This document shows positions 24,402-33,447 of a DNA stretch of 64,000 nt, piece by piece. Source of the DNA: Alteromonas_E sp965248545 (lineage in GTDB: Bacteria > Pseudomonadota > Gammaproteobacteria > Enterobacterales > Alteromonadaceae); contig OZ252110.1 in assembly GCA_965248545.1 (NCBI GenBank), positions 2,914,001-2,978,000 of the forward strand, in the 5' to 3' direction. A program made the position numbers and the translations under genes. Numbering within the stretch: the first letter of the stretch is position 1; each line of letters opens with the position of its first letter. The notes beneath the pieces were generated by a model. The model searched no databases. It saw only the letters and a program-made list of their open reading frames with translations, and was not told the origin of the DNA.

Positions 24402-25511
24402 ATGAAAAAAAATATCCCACCGGTCTATTACGGTGACTATCTCCAGTTAGATAAAATTCTCGGCGCCCAGCATCTACAAAGCGCAAAATACGCAGACGCC
24501 GCACATGAAGAAACACTGTTTATCATCGTACACCAAGTGTATGAATTGTGGTTCAAGCAAATACTCCACGAACTCACCAGCATCATTGAGGTTTTTTCTC
24601 ATGACACAGTCGATGACCGAGATTTAACGACCGTCGTTCACCGCCTACGACGTGTTACACAAATCCAAACGTTGATGAACGATCAAATTAGCATCATGGA
24701 AACCATGACACCGCAGGAGTTTTTGGCGTTTAGAGACTATCTTGTGCCAGCGTCTGGATTTCAGAGTATTCAATTTAAACAATTAGAGATTTCGCTTGGT
24801 TTAAAACGCGAGTATCGAATTGATTTCGACCAACAGTCGTTTTATCTGCGTTTAACGGAACAAGACCGTGACTATCTGACCAAATTAGAAAACCAACCTA
24901 GCTTGTTTGAACTGGTCGACCGATGGTTAGCACGTATGCCATTGCTTGAAATGAAAGGTTTTTCATTTTGGCAATTGTATAAAACCGTCACTGATGAATT
25001 TCTCAGCGAAGATAAACTGACGATCAACCAAAATACGGGGTTGTCCGAGCAGGAACGCGCGCAAGAGCTCGCCGCGCTGGAAAGTACCCAAGCCAAGTTT
25101 GATGCACTTCTGGATGAAACAAAATATCAAGAATTGCTGCACAATGGACAGTTCCGTCTCAGCCAAAAAGCCATGTTGTCAGCACTGTTTATCAAGCAGT
25201 ACTCTGAAGAGCCAATTTTCAATTTACCGTTCCAATTTATCACTTTACTTACCGAAGTTGATGAAAAATTAACCATTTGGCGTCACAGACACGCGATGAT
25301 GGTGCATCGTATGTTGGGTGGCAAGATCGGCACGGGTGGGTCTGCAGGTCATCAATATTTACACCGAACGACCCAAGCGAATCGCGTGTTTGTCGATTTT
25401 TTCGATATGGCTACATTCCTGCTACCAAAAGACTTGCTGCCGAAGTTGCCAGAACAAGTGCAGCGATATTTGGAGTTTCACTTGTACCAGTCCGAAAAAC
25501 CAGGGGTGTAA
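24402..25511 (+). CDS. kynA: Tryptophan 2,3-dioxygenase
   Basis: A 369-residue enzyme from ATG 24402; the upstream TTG 24372 is unlikely. This haem enzyme opens the indole ring of tryptophan to N-formylkynurenine, the first step of the kynurenine pathway. Hallmarks: YGDYLQLDKIL near the start, HEETLFIIVHQVYELWFKQI with substrate-binding residues, and the haem-ligand region HAMMVHRMLGGKIGTGGSAG. No kynureninase or formamidase gene adjoins. Together with phhA, maiA and leucine dehydrogenase it points to growth on amino acids. Confidence 0.96.
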   Translation: MKKNIPPVYYGDYLQLDKILGAQHLQSAKYADAAHEETLFIIVHQVYELWFKQILHELTSIIEVFSHDTVDDRDLTTVVHRLRRVTQIQTLMNDQISIMETMTPQEFLAFRDYLVPASGFQSIQFKQLEISLGLKREYRIDFDQQSFYLRLTEQDRDYLTKLENQPSLFELVDRWLARMPLLEMKGFSFWQLYKTVTDEFLSEDKLTINQNTGLSEQERAQELAALESTQAKFDALLDETKYQELLHNGQFRLSQKAMLSALFIKQYSEEPIFNLPFQFITLLTEVDEKLTIWRHRHAMMVHRMLGGKIGTGGSAGHQYLHRTTQANRVFVDFFDMATFLLPKDLLPKLPEQVQRYLEFHLYQSEKPGV

Positions 25512-25517
25512 CGCAAG

Positions 25518-25578
25518 GTTTACGCGGTGCGAACATGTTGAAAAAAAATAATGAACTTTTTTTCATCTCATCGTAAAC
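25518..25578 (+). terminator. Nested inverted repeats after kynA
   Basis: An outer pair GTTTACG (25518-25524) with CGTAAAC (25572-25578) encloses an inner pair TGAAAAAAA (25539-25547) with TTTTTTTCA (25557-25565). It starts seven bases after the kynA stop and probably ends its transcript. 25579-25700 contains a further small palindrome (AACCG-CTTAA-CGGTT) in the receptor leader. Confidence 0.5.
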
Positions 25579-25700
25579 GCAGTTGACCGCAACATAATGA
25601 TGTGGTTATCATCAACGTGAGGTTCACTACCTTACTAATAAAAAACCGCTTAACGGTTATAACAATCACTAAACATATTAGTGGTCCAGGGAGACAATAC

Positions 25701-28496
25701 ATGTTTACAAACTCTAAGCTGGCACAGTCAGTCAAGTTGGCTTGTGCTTTCGGCGCAGTATCATCACTCGGTTTTGCCGCTCCAGCTCTTGCTCAAGAAG
25801 CTGGTGCAGATGAAGGCGCTGTTGAAAAAATCCAGGTAACTGGTTCACGCATCAAGCGTGCTGACATCGAAGGTGCAAACCCGGTATCAGTTCTAGACGC
25901 TATCGAGATTGAAAAGTTCGGTATCACTTCAATCGGTGACGTTCTTCAGTCAATTCCTTCTGCAGGTTCTGCAATCAACACCAACAACAACAACGGTGGT
26001 AATGGTACAACTACTATTAACATCCGTGGTATCGGTTCTAACCGTACATTGGTATTGGTAAACGGTAAGCGTTGGTCTCCAGGCCTAGGCGGTTCTGTTG
26101 ACTTGAACAACATCCCATCTTCAATCATCGAGCGTATCGAAGTATTGAAAGACGGTGCTTCTGCGGTTTACGGTTCTGACGCGGTTGCAGGTGTTGTTAA
26201 CATCATCACTAAGCAAGATTTCGAAGGCGTTCACGCAAGTGCTTACCAAGGTGAGTACATCAGCGAAGGCGACGGTAATAAAGAACAGTACGATGTAGGT
26301 TTCGGTGCTGCAAACGATAAAGGTAGCGTTTACTTCAACGTTTCTTACGTAGAAGAAGAGCCAACATTCGCGGGTGACCGTCCAATTTCTGCGGTTCCTG
26401 TATTCGGTACTCCAGACGGCTTTGGCGGTTCTGCTGGTACACCTGAAGGTCGTTTCATGTTTTACGATCAAGACGGTGGCTTCAACAACATCGTAATCTC
26501 TACAATGACGCCTTGGGACAACGTAGCGAGCCGCTTTAACTTTGCGCCGTTCAACTACTTGTCTACTCCGCAAGAGCGTACAAATATTTACTCACAGGGT
26601 CGTTATGAGCTATCTGATAACGTTTCTGTAACGGCAACTGCTTTTTACGGCAACCGTAAGTCTGCTCAGTTCCTAGCACCTACTCCATTGTTCTTCGGTG
26701 CTGCGTTCGGTGACACTGGTTACGTAATCGGTGCAAACAACCCGTATAACTCTCTAGGTTACGAGCTTTCTACAGACGTACCAGCGGGCGATCCAGGTTG
26801 GTTGTTCCTAGTTGGTCGTCGTATGTTTGAAGCGGGTAACCGTGAATTCAAACAGAATGTTGACCAATTCCAGTTCAACGGTGGTTTTGAAGGTGTGCTT
26901 GAATTGGGCGACCGTGAATTCTACTGGGATGTTGGTTACACATACGCAGACATCGCTCAGAACACCCTAACTGATGGTCTTCTTAACACTGACCGTGTTA
27001 AAGCCGCTCTTGCAGATAGCTGTGTTACTGACACAAGCTGTGTACCTTTAGACTTGTTCAACGGTTCAACCGGTATCGGCCAAGGTTCAATCACTCAAGA
27101 ACAGCTTGACTACATCTCATTCACTGCGCAAGACGCAGCAAGCACGAGCCTTGAAAGCTATCAAGCGAACATCACTGGTGAGGTGATGGAACTTCCAGCT
27201 GGTTTCCTTGCTTTCGCAGCAGGTTACGAGAAGCGCTGGCAGGAAGGTTTCGACCAGCCTGACGCACTAATCGCAGCAGGTATTACTTCTGGTAACTCGC
27301 GTCAACCAACTGCTGGTAAGTTCAGCGTTGAAGAATTCTACCTAGAATTAGCTGTTCCACTAATCGCTGACGTAGATTTCGTTGAAGCATTAGACCTTGA
27401 ACTAGCGACTCGTTACTCTGACTACAGCAACTTCGGTGACACAACTAACTCTAAAGTTGGTATTAAGTGGCGCATCAACGAAGAGTTGATGGTCCGTGGT
27501 ACATGGTCTGAAGCATTCCGTGCTCCTTCAATCCAAGAACTGTTCTTGGGTAACAGCGACAGCTTCCCACCACTAGTTGACCCTTGTAATGGTGGTGCAG
27601 CAGCTAACCCGAACCTACCTGGTTGTGCGGGCATCCCTGCTGGTTACGAGCAGCCTAACTCACAGATTCGTATCACTGTTGGTGGTAACCAGAATCTTAA
27701 TGCTGAAGAAGCAGAAAGCTTCACTTACGGTGTTGTATACGCACCAGAGTGGTTAGAAGGTGCTTCATTGACGTTTGACGTATTTGACATCGAAGTTGAA
27801 GGCGCAGTTTCTTCAGTTGGTGCTCAAACAATCCTTGACGCTTGTGCGGGCGACGGCCAAACACTTTGTTCACTTATCCAACGTGGTGCGCAAGGTCAGG
27901 TTATCGACTTGTTCAACGGTCTAGTTAACCTTGGTGGTCAAACGACTAAAGGTTTCGACTTAGAACTAGCGTATAACTTCGAAACTGACTTCGGTGACTT
28001 CAAGTTCCGCATCGACGGTACTTATGTAGATGACCGTAGCGTTATCATCGAAGATCCAGTATCTGGCACTTCAACTCCGTTCCGTGAAGCTGGTCGTGCA
28101 TTTGACCGTGATGTTGTTCCACGCATCCGTTCTAACATCAGCTTGAACTGGGTTAACGGTGACTGGACTGCTAACTACTTGATCCGTCACATCGGTTCCA
28201 CTATGGAAGCGTGTAACATCGGTTCTGCTGGTGGCGTTGACTTGAACGATGTTCTATGTAGCCATCCTAACAGTGGCCCAGACGGTGAAGACTTCAACGA
28301 GTTGGGTGCAATGGGTTACCACGACGTGTCAGTTGGTTACTTCATCAACGACAACCTACGTGTAACTGCTGGTATCAACAACTTGTTGGATCAGGATCCA
28401 CCTGTATCTTTCACAACGTTCGCGAACAGCTTCGACCCATCCATGTACGAAGTACCTGGACAATTCGGTTATGTTCGTTTCAACATGACGTTCTAA
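25701..28496 (+). CDS. TonB-dependent outer-membrane receptor (large, highly codon-biased)
   Basis: A 931-residue receptor starting at ATG 25701 after a GGGAGA ribosome-binding site. A signal peptide (about 30 residues, ending APALAQE) is followed by a TonB-box-like IQVTGSRIKR, the plug domain (residues ~55-180, NIRGIGSNRTLVLVNGKRW, VLKDGASAVYGSDAVAGVVN), and a 22-strand barrel ending with the C-terminal YVRFNMTF. It belongs to the group with GSRIKR plugs common in Alteromonadales and Caulobacterales. Codon use is strongly biased (CGT, GGT, AAC, TTC), unlike its neighbours, which suggests very high expression. The ligand is unknown; no Fur box or riboswitch was seen upstream. The 2OG oxygenase genes follow after a terminator. 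Confidence 0.95.
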   Translation: MFTNSKLAQSVKLACAFGAVSSLGFAAPALAQEAGADEGAVEKIQVTGSRIKRADIEGANPVSVLDAIEIEKFGITSIGDVLQSIPSAGSAINTNNNNGGNGTTTINIRGIGSNRTLVLVNGKRWSPGLGGSVDLNNIPSSIIERIEVLKDGASAVYGSDAVAGVVNIITKQDFEGVHASAYQGEYISEGDGNKEQYDVGFGAANDKGSVYFNVSYVEEEPTFAGDRPISAVPVFGTPDGFGGSAGTPEGRFMFYDQDGGFNNIVISTMTPWDNVASRFNFAPFNYLSTPQERTNIYSQGRYELSDNVSVTATAFYGNRKSAQFLAPTPLFFGAAFGDTGYVIGANNPYNSLGYELSTDVPAGDPGWLFLVGRRMFEAGNREFKQNVDQFQFNGGFEGVLELGDREFYWDVGYTYADIAQNTLTDGLLNTDRVKAALADSCVTDTSCVPLDLFNGSTGIGQGSITQEQLDYISFTAQDAASTSLESYQANITGEVMELPAGFLAFAAGYEKRWQEGFDQPDALIAAGITSGNSRQPTAGKFSVEEFYLELAVPLIADVDFVEALDLELATRYSDYSNFGDTTNSKVGIKWRINEELMVRGTWSEAFRAPSIQELFLGNSDSFPPLVDPCNGGAAANPNLPGCAGIPAGYEQPNSQIRITVGGNQNLNAEEAESFTYGVVYAPEWLEGASLTFDVFDIEVEGAVSSVGAQTILDACAGDGQTLCSLIQRGAQGQVIDLFNGLVNLGGQTTKGFDLELAYNFETDFGDFKFRIDGTYVDDRSVIIEDPVSGTSTPFREAGRAFDRDVVPRIRSNISLNWVNGDWTANYLIRHIGSTMEACNIGSAGGVDLNDVLCSHPNSGPDGEDFNELGAMGYHDVSVGYFINDNLRVTAGINNLLDQDPPVSFTTFANSFDPSMYEVPGQFGYVRFNMTF

Positions 28497-28513
28497 GAAT
28501 TTCTTAGTAAGCT

Positions 28514-28543
28514 AAAAGCCTCTCATTGAGAGGCTTTTTTTTT
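28514..28543 (+). terminator. Rho-independent terminator after the TonB-dependent receptor
   Basis: An 11-bp stem (28514-28524 with 28528-28538, core AGCCTCTC/GAGAGGCT), three-base loop ATT and nine T residues. It separates the receptor from the oxygenase gene, which starts 20 bases further on. Confidence 0.95.
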
Positions 28544-28562
28544 GGATTTTTTAAGGCAGTAA

Positions 28563-29702
28563 ATGAACGGCGAAGCTCTTTTTCAACAAGCGATGCAGCA
28601 TTTTTCGCAACAAAACACGGGCGCTGCAAATCAATTGCTAATGCAAGCGGCTCAGCTTGGACACTCAATGGCGACTCTTTATTTGGCTGAGCAGTATTTC
28701 CGCCAACGCCCGTCAGATGCTTATCAATTCTTACATCAACAATGGAACGCTGGAGTTAAGGGAACGCTTCATCGTTTGGTGACGTTAAAAGCTTTTTTTG
28801 ACGAGCAAACCTTGACGAGCGCAGATTTCGACCTGCTCCATCAAGAGGCAATGGCAGGTCACGTAGAATCAATGATGATTCTATTAAATTTGAGCCAGGG
28901 GTATGAAGGTCATTTCGTCTATGTTGCCTTATTAGAAGAATTTGCCCCCGGTTTGCTTAAGGATCTCGGTTGTGGCGAGATGATCGAGAACGCTAAGGGG
29001 TTGCAGCTCGATACCGAGCAAAAGAACCAATTACTGGATGCAATATGCGGTCAATGGCACGCGCGGACTGCGCACGAGCCTCTCGTTCATGTGCAAAATT
29101 GCAATGTAAAATTATACAAGAATGTCGTCTCTGAACTATTTTGCGATTATCTTATATTGCGTTTAAATTCTCATATGAAACCTTCCATGGTTCATGACCC
29201 AGTTACCGGTGAAGGTATTCAGAATGATGTACGAACAAGTTACATTGCTCATATCACACCAGAACACCTTGACTGGTTTACGCTAGAACTAGATATGATC
29301 ATCGAGTCGTTGTCAGGTGTATCGCGCAGCCGAGGCGAAGCATTAAACCTACTACGTTATGAAAATGGGCAAGAATATAAACCCCATTACGATGCAATCG
29401 TCGGGCAGGGGTTACAATTTGAAACGATTTTTAAAGGTGGCGGTCAAAGAATCAAAACGGCAATTACTTACTTGTCGGACAACTACTTAGGTGGAGAAAC
29501 TGCCTTTCCCAAAATGGAAATGAGTGTCAAAGGGACAAAAGGGGACGTTTTACTGTTTGATAATTGGAGCGACGATGGTAATGTATTGCGCGATTCTTAT
29601 CACGCTGGAAGGCCAGTGACTAAGGGAACAAAATGGATCCTGACTAAGTGGATCCGTGAGTCAACGACCCACTACGGTGGTATCGTGTATCCAAAAAGGT
29701 AA
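28563..29702 (+). CDS. Prolyl 4-hydroxylase-like 2OG-Fe(II) oxygenase with Sel1/TPR-like N-terminus
   Basis: A 379-residue protein. Residues 1-100 look like Sel1/TPR helical repeats (QLLMQAAQLGHSMATLYLAE). The C-terminal half is a P4H-type double-stranded beta-helix. The iron triad is His275 and Asp277 (KPHYDAI) plus His347 (SYHAGRP), and Lys357 is the expected 2-oxoglutarate anchor. GGETAFPKM is another P4H hallmark. It has no signal peptide, so it acts in the cytoplasm. The target, perhaps a protein prolyl residue, is unknown. It stands directly behind the receptor terminator and five bases before the small lipoprotein gene. Confidence 0.9.
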   Translation: MNGEALFQQAMQHFSQQNTGAANQLLMQAAQLGHSMATLYLAEQYFRQRPSDAYQFLHQQWNAGVKGTLHRLVTLKAFFDEQTLTSADFDLLHQEAMAGHVESMMILLNLSQGYEGHFVYVALLEEFAPGLLKDLGCGEMIENAKGLQLDTEQKNQLLDAICGQWHARTAHEPLVHVQNCNVKLYKNVVSELFCDYLILRLNSHMKPSMVHDPVTGEGIQNDVRTSYIAHITPEHLDWFTLELDMIIESLSGVSRSRGEALNLLRYENGQEYKPHYDAIVGQGLQFETIFKGGGQRIKTAITYLSDNYLGGETAFPKMEMSVKGTKGDVLLFDNWSDDGNVLRDSYHAGRPVTKGTKWILTKWIRESTTHYGGIVYPKR

Positions 29703-29706
29703 TTTT

Positions 29707-29967
29707 ATGAAATATTTATTAATTCTAGCGGCATTTCTAGCGCTAACTGGCTGTGGCAGCACATCTTCAAATGGCACAAATGCGCAATCTCTTGCTTCTT
29801 CTGATGATGATGGGGTTGTGTGCAAAATGGAGAAACGTATTGGTTCAAACATGATGACTCGTGTATGCCGCACGGCGGAAGAGCGAGCGGCGATGGAAGA
29901 GGCCGGAAGAGAAGGCATGCTTCGTTTGCAACGCGGTAGTATGACAACTGGGGCTGATGGCGAATAG
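29707..29967 (+). CDS. Small lipoprotein with C-x4-RIGSN-x5-C motif
   Basis: An 86-residue protein from ATG 29707. The signal peptide ends in a clear lipobox (LALTGC), so the mature protein should be lipid-anchored at Cys19 or so. A Ser/Thr/Asn linker follows and then VVCKMEKRIGSNMMTRVC, a two-cysteine loop. The same loop with identical spacing ends the secreted Sel1 protein encoded at 33448-33951. C-terminal residues are charged and helical. Related cysteine-loop tails are common in small secreted proteins of this bacterial group, but no function is known to me. It follows the P4H gene by four bases and is probably co-transcribed. Confidence 0.82.
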   Translation: MKYLLILAAFLALTGCGSTSSNGTNAQSLASSDDDGVVCKMEKRIGSNMMTRVCRTAEERAAMEEAGREGMLRLQRGSMTTGADGE

Positions 29968-29988
29968 TCAACCTTTAAATGATTTTAG

Positions 29989-30017
29989 AATAAAGCGCCT
30001 TTCTGAGGCGCTTTATT
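29989..30017 (+). terminator. Rho-independent terminator-like hairpin after the lipoprotein gene
   Basis: An 11-bp perfect stem, AATAAAGCGCC (29989-29999) with GGCGCTTTATT (30007-30017), loop of seven bases. The T-tract is short. The next start codon is six bases downstream, so read-through could make this the leader of the beta-hydroxylase gene. Confidence 0.75.
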
Positions 30018-30022
30018 AGTTT

Positions 30023-30979
30023 ATGACGAATACTTTTATCGCTCGCTTAAATGACGCACTGAAACTCCAGCAATATGATCTTGCTTTGGAAATCTATGCG
30101 GATTGGTTCAATTCACTGGACGATACAAGTTTGGTCGATTCGACATGGCCTCGGCAACACAGGTTAAATGCGGCTAACCTAGCGCGGAAGGCTTTTTATG
30201 ACCGTTTTGCTGAGTCGCGAGACAGCATGAGTGAACGTGCTAATTTAGCGCTAGCCAATTTTGTAGGCCTAACCAAATGTCCTTGGAGCCATCCACTCCA
30301 GCAACCGAGTTTCTTCTTTTTTCCCTCATTGACCGCAAAGCCGATCTATCAACTAGACGAAATCCCAGGGCTAGCAGAAGTAGTTGACGGCATTCGAGCG
30401 CATATACACATTCTGCTTAATTTGGACGTCACAGACCAAAAGAGTTACCTCCACCATGTTAAAGGAGCCCCAAAGACCGAAGATTGGGACAAATTGTCAA
30501 CGGATTGGCAGTCGCTACATTTGGTTAGTCGTGGCTTAAAGACGCCCGCATTCGAGGACGCGCCTGAGTATTTGTATTCACTCTTTCAACAGGATGTTAT
30601 CGCTGATTGTCCGCCTCACGCTCCCGAGGTTTTTGTGTCGACTCTGGAGGCGAATACTGCTATCCCGCCACATTTTGGTATTAGTAACATTAAACTTACG
30701 GTCCATGTCCCGCTAAAAGTCTCGTCAAAGGCGACGTTAACAGCCGGTGAAGAAGTCTTTACGTGGACAGATAACCAAAATGTGCTGATTTTCGATGATT
30801 CATTTTTACACAGTGCCAAAAATGATGCGACAGAGAGTCGTAGTGTGCTGATCTTTGATATTTGGCATCCCGATCTGACTCAGGAAGAACGCGATTTTAT
30901 TCGAGAATTTATGCAAACCTACGACCAGTGGAGCAGTGAATACGGCGCGCTGTCGCGTTTAGATAAAGGGTTGGTGTAA
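30023..30979 (+). CDS. Aspartyl/asparaginyl beta-hydroxylase-like 2OG-Fe(II) oxygenase
   Basis: A 318-residue cytoplasmic protein. The C-terminal two-thirds match the Asp/Asn beta-hydroxylase family: PPHFGISNIKLTVHVPL near residue 215 (first iron histidine), GEEVFTWTDNQNVLIFDDSF near 250, HSAKN (second histidine) and RSVLIFDIWHPDLTQEE. This family binds iron with two histidines only. N-terminal residues 1-90 are helical. It lies two bases before the next oxygenase gene, so the two are translationally close. The substrate is not known; animal relatives hydroxylate Asp/Asn in cysteine-rich loops. Confidence 0.88.
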   Translation: MTNTFIARLNDALKLQQYDLALEIYADWFNSLDDTSLVDSTWPRQHRLNAANLARKAFYDRFAESRDSMSERANLALANFVGLTKCPWSHPLQQPSFFFFPSLTAKPIYQLDEIPGLAEVVDGIRAHIHILLNLDVTDQKSYLHHVKGAPKTEDWDKLSTDWQSLHLVSRGLKTPAFEDAPEYLYSLFQQDVIADCPPHAPEVFVSTLEANTAIPPHFGISNIKLTVHVPLKVSSKATLTAGEEVFTWTDNQNVLIFDDSFLHSAKNDATESRSVLIFDIWHPDLTQEERDFIREFMQTYDQWSSEYGALSRLDKGLV

Positions 30980-30981
30980 TC

Positions 30982-32787
30982 ATGCAACAGTTACTCAGTC
31001 AACAGCTGATGGCTGAATATCAGAAACAATCATTCCAACAGGTTATTGAATTGTTTAATCAGTACTTCTCTATTAAACAATGCGACCCCAACGTCGGTAT
31101 GTGTTTTGCCAATGCTTTGCGTCACACTGGAGACGTAAAAGCGGCTAGTAAGGCATTTGAGCAATTGCTTAAGCGCTTCAAGAACGTACCACAAATATTC
31201 AATAGTCATGCAAATCTATTGATTGCCAACGGACAGTTAGTGTTGGCCAAGCGTCAGCTCAAAAATGCGATTGGTGTCGATCCGTATTTCGCTGATGCAT
31301 ATGTGAATTTGGGGCGTCTAGAGAGTATTCAACAGCACTTTTCCAATGCGATTGCGAATTATAAAAAAGCGGCAGAACTTAGGCCTCAGGATATTAATGC
31401 TAGAATAGGATTGGCCGAGTCGTATAAAAACAATCAACAAGAAGAGCAGGCTGAGCGTATCTACCAAGCGCTGATGAGCACAGCTCAAGGAAGGCAAAAC
31501 TACCGGGTTTTACTTAACCTATCCTCATTGCTTCGCAATAAAGGCCAATACAACGACGCCATTGCATTGCTGAACGAGGCAGTCAATCTTTATCCTCAAG
31601 CGGCACTCATCTACTCAATGTTGGCGGCCAATTATGCCTTGTTGAAAGATATGGTACAGGCGACCCAGTATTACAAAAAAGCACTTTCAGTTGAGCCGGG
31701 GAACACCCAAATTCAGCTTGAATTTGCCCATTTTAGCTGGGCTCAGGGATTCGAAAATCCATTTGCCGAAGTAATAAACGCGATCACGAACCCACTTCAA
31801 CAAAGTGATTTGTGTTTAGCCTGTCTAAACTTGTTGTTAAACGCAGAACAGTTTGATTTGGTGAAGCTGGTACTCGATAAATGTCTACCAGCGCTCGATA
31901 ACCTTGCCTTGATTAATATGTTCGCCGCCCGCTACTACCGTCTGACAGGCGACATTGCAACCGCCGTGACGTACATTAAGAAATCGGTAGCGCTATCGAC
32001 AAAGCCTGTTGATGTCTCGATTGAAAATGAAAGGGGCTATATTGCGCTCGCCACGGGCGACTATAAGACGGCGTTGAGTCTCTATCAATCGTTACAACGC
32101 AGGGAGCCGGACAATCAAGGCTGGTGGACTCTGTATTCAACAGCATTGAAATTGGCAGGAAAGCAAAAAAATTACGGTCAATTGTGTGATTATCGTCTCG
32201 TGCATTCGGCTAACATCATGCGAGACAAGGACGCGAGTTTCATGCCCGAACTGATCGCCAAGTTAGAAGAGGTGCATGCGAATATTAATCATCCGATTGG
32301 ACAGTCTTTGCGCAATGGAACGCAAACCTACGAAGATATCTTCGATGATAAAACGCCTGTGATACAAACCTTGAAGCGGTGGATTCATCAACAAGCGACA
32401 ACCTTTACAAAAGCGCTGGAACCGAATAAACATCATCCCTTTTTATGCAAAGTCGGGGGAGATATCGATTTCACTGGCTCATGGTCAGTATGCTTGAGAA
32501 AAGGCGGTTTCCACACCTCGCATTTTCACCCTCAGGGCTGGTTAAGCGGCGTCATCTACATCGATGTTCCCCCGGCAGTCGAACACGGTGGGGAAGGGTG
32601 GTTGCAATATGGTGTACCCGAAATTGACCAGCTCAATTTACCCGCGGATTACGTCGTCAAACCCAGTCAGGGCACGGTGGTATTTTTCCCATCGTTTATG
32701 TGGCACGGCACTCGTCCATTCGAGTCCGGCGACCGCCGCATGACCATCGCCTTTGATATGGTGCCGATTTCACGCACCAAGGACTAG
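30982..32787 (+). CDS. TPR-repeat protein fused to a 2OG-Fe(II) oxygenase domain
   Basis: A 601-residue protein. Residues 1-400 are TPR repeats (for example PYFADAYVNLGRLESIQQHF), a likely protein-binding scaffold. Residues ~440-600 form a TIGR02466-like 2OG-Fe(II) domain: GGFHTSHFHPQGWLSGVIY near 510 carries the first histidines, and FFPSFMWHGTRPFESGDRRM near 570-585 carries the distal histidine and the 2OG-binding arginine. No signal peptide. It is co-directional and two bases from the beta-hydroxylase-like gene, and convergent with the next oxygenase, 15 bases away. TPR-fused enzymes of this type usually act on proteins; the substrate is unknown. Confidence 0.88.
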   Translation: MQQLLSQQLMAEYQKQSFQQVIELFNQYFSIKQCDPNVGMCFANALRHTGDVKAASKAFEQLLKRFKNVPQIFNSHANLLIANGQLVLAKRQLKNAIGVDPYFADAYVNLGRLESIQQHFSNAIANYKKAAELRPQDINARIGLAESYKNNQQEEQAERIYQALMSTAQGRQNYRVLLNLSSLLRNKGQYNDAIALLNEAVNLYPQAALIYSMLAANYALLKDMVQATQYYKKALSVEPGNTQIQLEFAHFSWAQGFENPFAEVINAITNPLQQSDLCLACLNLLLNAEQFDLVKLVLDKCLPALDNLALINMFAARYYRLTGDIATAVTYIKKSVALSTKPVDVSIENERGYIALATGDYKTALSLYQSLQRREPDNQGWWTLYSTALKLAGKQKNYGQLCDYRLVHSANIMRDKDASFMPELIAKLEEVHANINHPIGQSLRNGTQTYEDIFDDKTPVIQTLKRWIHQQATTFTKALEPNKHHPFLCKVGGDIDFTGSWSVCLRKGGFHTSHFHPQGWLSGVIYIDVPPAVEHGGEGWLQYGVPEIDQLNLPADYVVKPSQGTVVFFPSFMWHGTRPFESGDRRMTIAFDMVPISRTKD

Positions 32788-32802
32788 CAATTGGGCGTTT
32801 GA

Positions 32803-33366
32803 TTAACGCGTTTTGGGTTCCAATTTAAACGCTAAAGTATAACGAGGCTTGTAGCATACTCGGTTCGGAGGTCGTCCGACGTGCTTTATGGCACCATGGA
32901 ACACCGCTACTCTGCCTGGCTTGGGGGTGCAAGCATAGGCGCAATCATCGTCTTTGTTAAAAAACAGTGTTTCACCGCCCCATTCGATGTCCCATTCCGG
33001 GCAAACGTAGACAAGGGCGGTCATTTCGTCGCTTTCCGGAAGACAATCTGTGTGGGTAAATAACATATCGCCGTAGGCTGAATGATTGCAGTAGCCTCTA
33101 TACGCGACATACGCTTTTCCTACGGACTGTTCTACAGCGTTAAGAAGCTTTTGATAAAGTGGTAGAGCCTGCATTTGCTCTGTTGTCAGATTGACGGCCC
33201 AGTGTTTGTAGTCTTGCGTATCCGGGCGTGCGACTTCATTCTTACGGTATGCACTGGCATCAAGCCCATTGTAGAGTGCTTTGATTTCGGTTAAGTCACA
33301 GACATCATCGAATACATAAACGGGGCGTCCATCCACATCTACGTGATACGTGGGTTGATATTTCAT
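32803..33366 (-). CDS. Short HxD-type 2OG-Fe(II) oxygenase
   Basis: A 187-residue stand-alone 2OG-Fe(II) domain. The iron triad is His105 and Asp107 (FTHTDCLP) with His162 (KHVGRPP, or less likely His157), and Arg175 (KPRYTLAF) should bind 2-oxoglutarate. WGGETLFF and PKPGRVAVF are family hallmarks. Cytoplasmic, no fused domains. It is the only minus-strand oxygenase of the block. It is followed upstream by the Sel1 gene on the same strand, with a terminator between. Substrate unknown. Confidence 0.88.
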   Translation of the reverse strand: MKYQPTYHVDVDGRPVYVFDDVCDLTEIKALYNGLDASAYRKNEVARPDTQDYKHWAVNLTTEQMQALPLYQKLLNAVEQSVGKAYVAYRGYCNHSAYGDMLFTHTDCLPESDEMTALVYVCPEWDIEWGGETLFFNKDDDCAYACTPKPGRVAVFHGAIKHVGRPPNRVCYKPRYTLAFKLEPKTR

Positions 33367-33387
33367 ACCAGCTTTCTCGACTACATG

Positions 33388-33414
33388 AAAAAGCCAGCGT
33401 TATGCTGGCTTTAG
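33388..33414 (-). terminator. Rho-independent terminator of the Sel1 gene
   Basis: A 9-bp stem (AAAGCCAGC 33390-33398 with GCTGGCTTT 33404-33412) whose minus-strand side ends in a T-tract. It lies between the Sel1 gene and the short oxygenase gene. Confidence 0.85.
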
Positions 33415-33447
33415 CAAAAGAAAAGAGTATACCGTGTTTCGGCTTAA

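Noticed and set aside
25602..25700. 33-residue N-terminal extension of the large TonB receptor
   Set aside because: The extension would put the signal peptide inside the protein; GGGAGA before ATG 25701 marks the real start.
25579..25700. Possible sigma-70 promoter TTGACC...TTATCA before the large receptor
   Set aside because: The -10 match is poor, so I do not list it as a feature.
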